Origin: Takifugu bimaculatus
Lineage: Eukaryota; Chordata; Actinopteri; Tetraodontiformes; Tetraodontidae
Assembly (NCBI GenBank): GCA_004026145.2
Contig: CP034979.1
Span: forward strand, 16,153,720-16,217,719
Direction of reading: 5' to 3'
DNA: 64,000 nt
Shown here: positions 57,201 through 64,000 of the stretch, one piece after another
Layout: each line of letters begins with the position of its first letter
Numbering within the stretch: the first letter of the stretch is position 1
The notes under the pieces: model-generated
Databases searched by the model: none
The model's input: only the letters and a program-made list of their open reading frames with translations
Told to the model about the DNA's origin: nothing
Translations under genes and position numbers: made by a program

Positions 57201-57432
57201 TTTGACATCTGTCGCTGTTTGTGCCTGTTGTGTTACACATTTCATTCTAAATTGTGACCTCATATTCACTTTGTATGAAAAGTGTGTGTTTTGAGTGAAA
57301 TTTAACACATTTCCTTTTGTTTGCAGACTAAATAATCAAGTGCATCGTCTCTCTGGATGGTTTCTTTGTTTGCTTTTTGAAGTAAAGTTGTGCATCGATT
57401 CAATATTGTCAGTTTCACTTTTAGTCATTTGA
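47567..57432 (+). CDS. a2m: Alpha-2-macroglobulin, copy 1, nearly full length but frame-disrupted
   Basis: A secreted broad-range protease trap. From exon 2: FMVTIPGVIEVGSTSRLCAS, VQTDKPIYLPGQT, VHFRVVTLDTKLRPAKGL and the remaining macroglobulin domains. A charged bait-like stretch lies near 51310-51441 and PETWVVGNWLKSG at about 51800. PYGCGEQNMALLAPNIYI (thioester Cys codon 53356-53358) and GYQRQLNYKHLDG follow, then NNWLLCPNG upstream, WLSMQQNYYGGFSSTQDTVV, and receptor-binding-domain sequence to about 55650. The last exons are 57057-57096 and from 57327. The signal-peptide exon is in the gap. Single-base shifts break the frame repeatedly, for example near 48490, 48520, 50255, 51005, 51105, 52120 and 53355. 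The last shift is an extra A just before the thioester TGC. Splice sites mostly look sound, so I favour unpolished sequence over old decay. The exact stop is uncertain. Confidence 0.75.
55725..57020 (-). mobile_element. Rex3-like (RTE-clade) LINE, 5'-truncated, in an A2M intron
   Basis: The minus-strand frame 56891-56178 reads GLRQGCPLSPILFIIFMDRI, LLFADDVVLLASSARDLQLS, MRISTSKSEAM and FKYLGVLFTSEGRMEREIDR, the RT of a teleost Rex3-type LINE. The 3' end shows the CCATCCATC-type tail (55722-55738) and the HLVRDAPW..EVFRACPS region. The shared TTTTTTAT at both edges may be the target duplication. The 5' part is missing and the frame has breaks. Confidence 0.75.
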
Positions 57433-58517
57433 TCATTTACATTAAGGTGTTTGGCAACAGCCAACAGGAAACATTCTTAGACAACAACATACATCCAGGG
57501 GGCGCCATAGTTTGTATTTAGGCCTTTTAGTCTCTTCCAGGCTACTGTAAAAACATGGCGGAGCCACATTCTCGTACTCATAAACTGGGACCAATGTCAA
57601 AATTTGACATTTCAATCTGTCATCAGATTATTAAAATCTTGTCTTTATGTGCAATCTCTCCACATCAAACACACATAAAGCAAAGTGAGAACTGTATCTG
57701 TTTTATTACAATAGACACTGAAAGATTTACAGTACAGTTTAGTGGCAAAATTTTAAAAGATATTTCCTGTTAAAATGATTCTCCTTTGGTTGGTCTGTGA
57801 TTGCTCAGGTTTACTGTAATGTGCAGCTGATGCTGTTTAAAACACAAGAGTAATAGCACCAACAAAGACGTGTCCCTGTGTTGTTACAGGATGCAGCGCG
57901 GACAAAAATGTGTTACGGTGATTCAACTATTTTGTCAAATACACAACTACATATATGAACTCATACACAGATAATACAGTGCTGTATAACACGATTAAGG
58001 CTGAGGGGATTTATTTTAAACTATCGTTAAAGATTTGTTAAGTTTGTACGTACAAAAATGCTGTTTCAGTAAAATTAGGGAGATAAAGGTTAATTACAAC
58101 AATCGACTTTCAACCTCAATGATTTTTAAAAAACTAGTTCTGGTTCAGGTTATTTTCTGTTTGTTTGGCTTTTTTCCCTACTTTTTTCCCGCTGACGTAT
58201 TAGCATAGAGGGTTAGGCAACCGTGAGCACCACAGTAGGTCTGCACATATTAAAGCCATTTTCTGGCATTTTATATGTGGAAAATGACGCTAAAGAGCCT
58301 GTCAATAGAGGGCAAGTGTACCCGCGGCCCCACAGAATCTGAGGGTGGGTAACAAGCATTTGATGGTTTATAGGATGAACTGCTGGGGCGCCGTCAGTCG
58401 CTGCTGCCACAGAACGCTGTACAGTTTGTTCCACCTGTTAGCAACGCTTCTGATCAATAAACTACAAACATACCCTAAAAGTACACTAGGTGTGGAGGGG
58501 GGGTGCTAGAGCCAAGT
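57433..58517. other. Intergenic stretch 3' of A2M copy 1, no gene seen
   Basis: A/T-rich sequence between the A2M 3' end and the ABCG fragment on the other strand. Short ORFs such as 57555-57773 (+) and 58213-58434 (-) show no family resemblance. It presumably includes the A2M 3' end and polyadenylation signals, which I could not fix. Confidence 0.5.
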
Positions 58518-59401
58518 CTATCGCTCAGACGTGACCTTGTAGCGGAGGACAAGGTAGGTGGTGAGCCGGAAGATGATGAAAGAAAACGCCTCCAGGGACA
58601 ATGAAATCCATGTAGAGCTTCGCATCTTCCACATCCAGGAGCTGTAGAACCTCCTCAGGCTGTTGGAACTTGCACATGTTCCCTGGACATTCCAGCTCTG
58701 ACCGGTTCATCCCATAGATGGACAGGATCACCCCCTCAAAGCCATACCTGAGAGAAAACCATGGAGCAACATGTCTGGTAAGCTTAGCAGGCACTTCTCA
58801 AGTAGCTTCAGTAGCTTCTGTTGATTCTGCTACACACCTGACATAAGAAACATACGAGCTCCACTGCAGATATTTGGGGATCGTGTCAAAATTGACAAAG
58901 AATCCAGAAAAAAGCAAGACCGGGATGGCAGTAACAGGTCCAACAAACGTGGCGACCTTGGTCGAGATGAAAAACACACGTTATCCAGAGAAGAGAAAGA
59001 AATCTAGAAGGTCAGAAGCTGCAATACCTGCAGCGAGGTGGAGGCAGCGCCCACCAGCAAACCAAGGGACCGGGCCACCAGGGCCGTACAGGTGGACAGG
59101 GCAATAAAGAGAAGGTACCGGCTGACCTCAGGAGGCTGCTCTGTCATCCAGTATACAATACTGCAGTACATGATGGGGCAGATCACTTGGCAAACACAGT
59201 TGACTCAGTTAGAACTCGCTGAAGCAAACAACCAAGATTTATGCTTTAAATGATGCTAGGTGACAGAGTTGCATTCTGTAGTTAACTAGAGGCAGCTCAC
59301 TTGGAATGGAATATCCACCATGGTATTGGCAAGGTAGTAGGCTTTTAGACTGTACCAGTAGTTCAGATGTTCCCGCAGAAACACAGACATCTCCAGAGGA
59401 A
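58518..59401 (-). pseudogene. abcg4: ABCG4/ABCG1-type half-transporter, last four exons only
   Basis: Minus-strand exons 59401-59301, 59186-59028, 58956-58838 and 58747-58518 encode the transmembrane end of an ABCG lipid/sterol half-transporter: FPLEMSVFLREHLNYWYSLK, PIMYCSIVYWMTEQPPEVSR, ATFVGPVTAIPVLLFSGFFV, RYGFEGVILSIYGMNRSELE, DVEDAKLYMDFIV and YLVLRYKVTSER before a TAG at 58518-58520. DVEDAKLYMDF and IYGM favour ABCG4 over ABCG1. One frameshift near 58580 separates DFIVPGG from the tail. The nucleotide-binding half is absent: within 250 bp upstream lies the A2M copy 2 promoter. This is therefore a truncated duplicate, not a functional transporter. Confidence 0.75.
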
Positions 59402-59600
59402 CTACCACAAGGTCCATGAAAGTTCAGTTTAACAGAAACATACTGGATTTTGACAGGATCACTCCCTTCCTTTTACTTTGGCGGCCCTTTAACTGCTCAC
59501 ATTTGTGCTCAGCAACAGGAACGTCACAGGTCTGATGTCACTGACAGAGAGACAGAGAGTGACAGAGATAGAGAGAGACTGGGGGCAGGGCTCTAAAGAC

Positions 59601-59643
59601 TATTTAATGGACTCCGCAGCTCATCTCTGTCAGTCAGTCAGCC
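59601..59643 (+). promoter_or_regulatory. A2M copy 2 core promoter, TATA-like box and 5' UTR
   Basis: TATTTAA at 59601-59607 lies 43 bp before the ATG at 59644, giving a likely transcription start near 59631 and a very short leader. The CAGTCAGTCAGCC run precedes the ATG. No unusual upstream ORF is seen. Confidence 0.5.
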
Positions 59644-59891
59644 ATGGCTCTGCCGAAGGGTCGTACTTGCACGTGGACGCTGCTCCTTTGCCTCAACTGG
59701 GTCTTCTTCGATGGCGTGGCCGCCGGACCGTGAGTTTCCCTGCTCCAGATTCAGATTCAGATTCAGATTTATTTATTGCCATTGTTCATGTAGTACACAG
59801 TATTACACAAGCTAGGAATTTGTCTCGGTGTGACGCTGCAACATTCAACATAGAGAAGACAATAAACACTAGAATAAGATAAATAAAATAA

Positions 59892-59952
<61 letters not shown>

Positions 59953-62900
59953 TATATATAAATAGTAAGGAATAGGGAATGTGTATTCCTATAATGTGCA
60001 AGAGCAGCAGTTAAGTTAAAGTTAAAGTTAGAAGTCCACAGTGCAGGTCAATGCAAAAGTAATGTATTGTTCATGAGTCCGACTGGCTGCTGTACATGGT
60101 GCTTAAGTGATAAGTCACTTGGTGTTCAGCAGCCTGATGGCAGAGGGGAAGAAGCTGTTCATGTAGCGGGAGGTTTTGGTCCGAATGGACCGTAGTCTCC
60201 TGCCTGAGGGGAGGGGGGAAAACAGTCCGTGACCATGGTGGGAAGGGTCGGCCGTGATCCGACCTGCACACCTCCGGGTCCTGGAGATATACAGGTCCTG
60301 GATAGATGGAAGCCTGCAGGTTTCTTACGCCCATCAGATTTGGTGCTCGGTCGGTGAGATAACCGTCACGCTTGTATGTTTCTGTGGCTGCAGACAGTTC
60401 ATGGTGACCATTCCCGGCGTCATCGAAGTTGGATTGACGAGCAGGCTGTGCGCCAGTCTCTTGCAGCCCAATGAGTCTTTGGCCATGACCGCCATTCTCA
60501 CCTACAACGACAACAAAATGGTCATCTTTGAGAGAGTTTCAGACAAACAATTCCACCAATGCACAAACTTCCAGGTCCTCAACATCCAGCTTGCATGATT
60601 GGTTCTCTGGTCATCGTCAGTTCTGATGTTTCCATGTTTCTTCCACAGGCTCCGGAGATGTTGGAATCTAAGGTCCACAATCTCATCGTCACTGTACGCG
60701 GAGCGCAGTTTTCCTTGACGGAATCACGAAAAATCATGATCAAATACTACCCATTGAAGTCCTTCGTCCAAACAGACAAGCCCATCTACCTGCCTGGTCA
60801 AACAGGTAACCTGACCGGTCGGTCGGCTGTGTGTAAGGATCCGCTTAATCCCGTTTTTCTCGCCTCTCAGTTCATTTCAGAGTCGTCACGCTGGACACCA
60901 AGCTGAGACCTGCAAAAGGGCTGGTGAGTTCCCCGGGGGTGTTTCTGAACCAGTACACACGTGGGTTAGGTAATGATGTGTGGAAACCATGCAAAAGTCC
61001 AGCTGCAGGAGCGAAATCAGGCAAACCAAACAAAGCGTAGGTTGTGTCCTTTGACCTCTGATACCAGTTTGATCCATGTGTGCAAACAGCTGGCACAGAT
61101 GAAGGGTCAAAGTATCCAGTCATAGTTGTGATTATGAGGAAAATTTCACATTTATCTCTATTTTTCTCTCTTCCAGTACGATGTCATCGAACTTCTGGTA
61201 AGGAAAACGGAAATTTTCACACTAATTGTTCTGCATCCCCGTAAGTTCTGGAAGTAGATTCCAGATTCCTGCAATTTTTTCCCTTGTTGATTTCACTCAG
61301 GACCCTGAACAAAACCGGATCGGGCAGTGGCTGAACGCCACGTCCAACGGGGCAATACTGCAGCTGTCCTATTCCCTCAACTCTGAGGTCCGCGAGGGAC
61401 GGTATACCATTTCAGTTTGGATGAAGAGAAACCAAGTAAACAAGAGATTTAAGGTAGAAAAATATGGTGAGTTGCAGAGCTTTTAATTTGGCACCAAACC
61501 ACCCCTTCCCCCCATAAACCAAAACTCATCTCTCCCTCAGTCCTTCCAAAATTTAAGGTGAGCCTCCAAGCGCCCAACGGGGTAAGCGTTGGAAAAGAGG
61601 AACTGGAAATGGACGTCTGTGCAAAGTAAGTTCTTGTATCCACTTTGTGTTTTTAGCCATTACCAAGCCACTCTCCTACCCTCTGAATCTTTGATCCAAA
61701 CAGATACACGTATGGACAACCTGTGCCAGGATGGATGGTGAACATCGAGATTTGCCGGAGACCGAGGAGCTATTTGACCGATCAGATCCAGGCCTGTGTT
61801 TCAAAGAGGCGAAACAGGTGTAGTGTTATTAACTCTGGTTCTGAGCCATCGAAAAAATGTAACACCTCAAAAGATGAGCGGAAGTGGTCACAGCAGAGGA
61901 GTGAAATCAAGATTCAGAGATCAATTACAGTTTAAAAAAAAACCCACACAAGCATTTTATGGCGTCACTAGGCGGCGACAAACCGCACGCACGCTGGGCT
62001 TTTAAGAACTAAAGATCCAGACGGACAGACCGGCTGTGCCAAATTCAACCCCAAAATGTCGGTTTTCACCAAAATAGAAGCTAAGGCGTTTGACCCTTCC
62101 CTCCACATCACAGCCAGCGTGGAGGAGGAGGGGACAGGCAAGTTTTGCCAGTCTTACTGCTCGTTCAGGATGTTGTGTTGCTGTAACTCGGCTGCTTTTC
62201 CTCACAGGAACTTCACTTCCAGCGGAGAAAGTTGTGGAGCTCTCTTACATAATTGGGAAGTTGATCTTTGTTGAAACACCCAAGATTTACAATGAGGAAT
62301 CGATGTTGGAGGGGAAGGTGGGCGTAAGAGATGTTTTTCAAGGCCGTCAGAGTCTAGAAGCCTTGGTGATTTTATGGGATGCCCCTTTTCTCATTTCCGG
62401 CAGATTAAAGCGGTTCACCACAACGATACGCCCGTCCCTAACATGGAGATCCAGTTACTGAACGCTATAGGCTGGCAGGACAGGGTGCTACTTAACCTCA
62501 CCACAGATGCCGAGGGAATTGCCACTTTCTCATTAAACACAACACTGGTCAATAGAGAGGACATCAGACTCAAGGTAGGTGACTGAATGTGGCCAATCAC
62601 ACATCACCGGGCCCCAGTGACGTCACACAAGGGGCCACTGGGAGTCGGGTTTATGTTAAGTTGCTGGTCAGAATGCCAGAAATGGAATCAGTAACAGAGG
62701 ACATCAATCTAACGTTTAAGAATAGAATCATTTATAAAACATGAAACATATTTGACAAACTCTAAAAGCACCTTCCGTCCAATCAGGCCTCAGCAGTACG
62801 ACAAGACCGTAACTTCCTGGAACCATTCTTTGACAGCGCCCACCACACAGTGTCCGTGTTCCAGCCGCCTTTGCCTTTTTCCAAATCTGTCAGCTCCTTG

Positions 62901-64000
62901 GTCGTGAACAAAAAGGAGGAAGCTCTTTCGTGTGATGGAGAGGAGACCATCTCCATCAGATACAACTTCGTGGGAGAAACTGCAGGAAATGTGGATGTGA
63001 TATATTTGGTGAGCAGCGACTGGGGCGCTTTAGAAACATTTACCCAGAATTCAAAGAAAAATGGCCTTCAACACAAGTGCTAACTGTAATGCTAACACTG
63101 TACAAAAGGTCAAATTCCTCAGATTATCGCGATCAACTGTGTTGTGACAAATTCTCCCAGATTATGTCAAGAGGAATGATCATCACTCAGGGACTTCAAA
63201 TGGTGGAGATTCTGAAAGATCCCGGTAGGCCACCCCAGTTTTTCATAGCGTCTTTTGGAAGTCTGAGTGCTTTGCTTTTCCGACATCAACGTTCCGTTTC
63301 TCTTTCAGTGACGGAGGGCAGCATATCCTTCGGTGTGAAAATGTCTCCAGAGTTGTCACCGGCCCTGCAGGTCATGGCGTACGTCATCCTCCCGAGCGAG
63401 AACGTGATTGCCCACAAGGCCGATTTCACCGTGACCAAATGCTTCCTTAACAAGGTCAGTGGCCGTACGAGTCCAAGCTAACACACTGTCATATGAAACG
63501 GCTGCTGTTTGGATTAAAAAGGTTCCAGGAGGGCCGAGGAGGTGGATTCCAGGTTATTCAGTCCTTGTGATCTGTAACCTCTTAGCCAGATGGAGCCAAA
63601 TCTCACATGCTGGAGTTTTGATTTAAATTGTCGCCTCATTACTTGTGTTAGAAACAGTGTATTCCGCTTTAAACTTCTGCTCTGTGCGTTAGGTGTCTGT
63701 GGAGTTTTCCCCAACCTCCGCTGTCCCGGGAGAGGAAGTCAACCTGAAGCTGAAGGCTCTTCCAAACTCTCTGTGTGGCGTGAGCGCCATTGACCAGAGC
63801 GTCCTCATCCTAGAGCCCGGGGAGACCATGACCGCTGACATGGTAAATGCCAGGACCAAATTTAATCAGGACATATTTGTTAAGGTTCTTGGAGAAGCCC
63901 AGTCCGACCAGCTAGAAGGTGGTTCTTCATAGGGATATTTGTTCTGTTGTGTGAAGATGCTTTAGCCAGGGTTCATCTCCAGCTTCAGCTTCCATTTTTA
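59644..64000 (+). CDS. a2m: Alpha-2-macroglobulin, copy 2, 5' half (runs off the window)
   Basis: Exon 1 (59644-59729) encodes a signal peptide, MALPKGRTCTWTLLLCLNWV followed by FFDGVAAGP, so the product is secreted. Further exons: 60394-60574, 60649-60805, 60871-60923, 61177-61197, 61301-61466, 61541-61625, a next exon from about 61705, one from 62021, then on to the window end. They encode FMVTIPGVIEVGLTSRLCAS, VQTDKPIYLPGQT, NRIGQWLNATSNGAILQLSY, VSVGKEELEMDVCAKYTYG and YNFVGETAGNVDVIYLV. The frame is cleaner than copy 1 in most exons. It shifts at about 61789 (one C fewer in the GATCAGATCC run) and at about 62026 (one A fewer in ACGGACA). The intron before 62021 has lost its pyrimidine tract. 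The thioester part lies outside the window. Confidence 0.8.
59745..60326 (-). mobile_element. LINE 3' tail in A2M copy 2 intron 1
   Basis: Minus-strand fragments such as ISRTRRCAGRI, DPSHHG, FSPLPSGRRLRSIRTKT and NSFFPSAIRLLN resemble the carboxyl end of ORF2 in fish CR1/L2-like or Rex1-like LINEs. Its end (GATTCAGATTCAGATTTATTTATTG region, 59746 on) precedes an AT repeat. The right edge falls at about 60326, exactly where the copy 1 contig begins after its gap. Confidence 0.55.
59894..59960. repeat. (AT)n microsatellite
   Basis: About 65 bp of near-perfect AT repeats inside the LINE-derived part of A2M intron 1. Such tracts often stop assembly. Confidence 0.95.
60327..64000 (+). repeat. Tandem duplication, A2M copy 2 part matching 47500-51290
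   Basis: The second member of the A2M tandem pair. Intron and exon sequence matches copy 1 closely by eye up to the window end. Confidence 0.85.

Noticed and set aside
57555..57773. A 72-codon ORF downstream of A2M copy 1
   Set aside because: It is A/T-rich, has no recognisable motif, and has no splice or promoter context.

Overview
The window looks like nuclear DNA from a ray-finned (teleost) fish. The evidence is many short exons with GT-AG introns, teleost-type mobile elements (an L2 LINE with an esterase-type ORF1, a Rex3-like LINE, a hAT MITE, a Ty3/gypsy pol fragment) and vertebrate gene families (minor collagen, USP deubiquitinase, alpha-2-macroglobulin, ABCG). Two 100-N gaps (15075-15174 and 47400-47499) divide it into three contigs.

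Contig 1 (1-15074) carries 19 recognisable exons of a FACIT-like or other non-fibrillar collagen on the + strand (786-12476). They begin at the start of the triple helix and include a non-collagenous hinge at 9311-9534. The 3' part of the gene is not in the window.

Contig 2 (15175-47399) is a tandem array of a rapidly evolving USP gene of the USP37/29/26 type: the 3' part of copy 1 (15364-17290), complete copy 2 (19370-23769), complete copy 3 (30763-35609) and the 5' part of copy 4 (44682 to the gap). By exon arithmetic copies 2 and 3 splice into intact frames of about 783 and 859 codons. They differ by one repeated exon pair, which encodes an acidic stretch with a SUMO-interaction-like motif. 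The three repeat periods are 6473, 11841 and 13911 bp. Nearly all of the size difference is nested mobile DNA between copies: an antisense gypsy pol scrap, long inverted repeats of a DNA element, a hAT MITE with perfect 8-bp target duplications, a dead L2 LINE, and a two-exon coiled-coil gene embedded in the L2 (one copy in unit 2, two in unit 3). The two outer ends of this contig abut base-for-base in the repeat unit, so the contig closes on itself. Its linear placement between the collagen and A2M should therefore be doubted.

Contig 3 (47500-64000) holds two tandem alpha-2-macroglobulin genes on the + strand. Copy 1 (47567 to about 57430) lacks only its signal-peptide exon, which falls in the gap. 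It reaches the thioester and receptor-binding regions and has a Rex3-like LINE in a late intron. Copy 2 starts at 59644 with a signal peptide and runs off the window. Between them lies a 3' fragment of an ABCG4-like half-transporter on the - strand. Both A2M copies carry single-base frameshifts at different places, which suggests poorly polished sequence or decay. The collagen exons show no such breaks.
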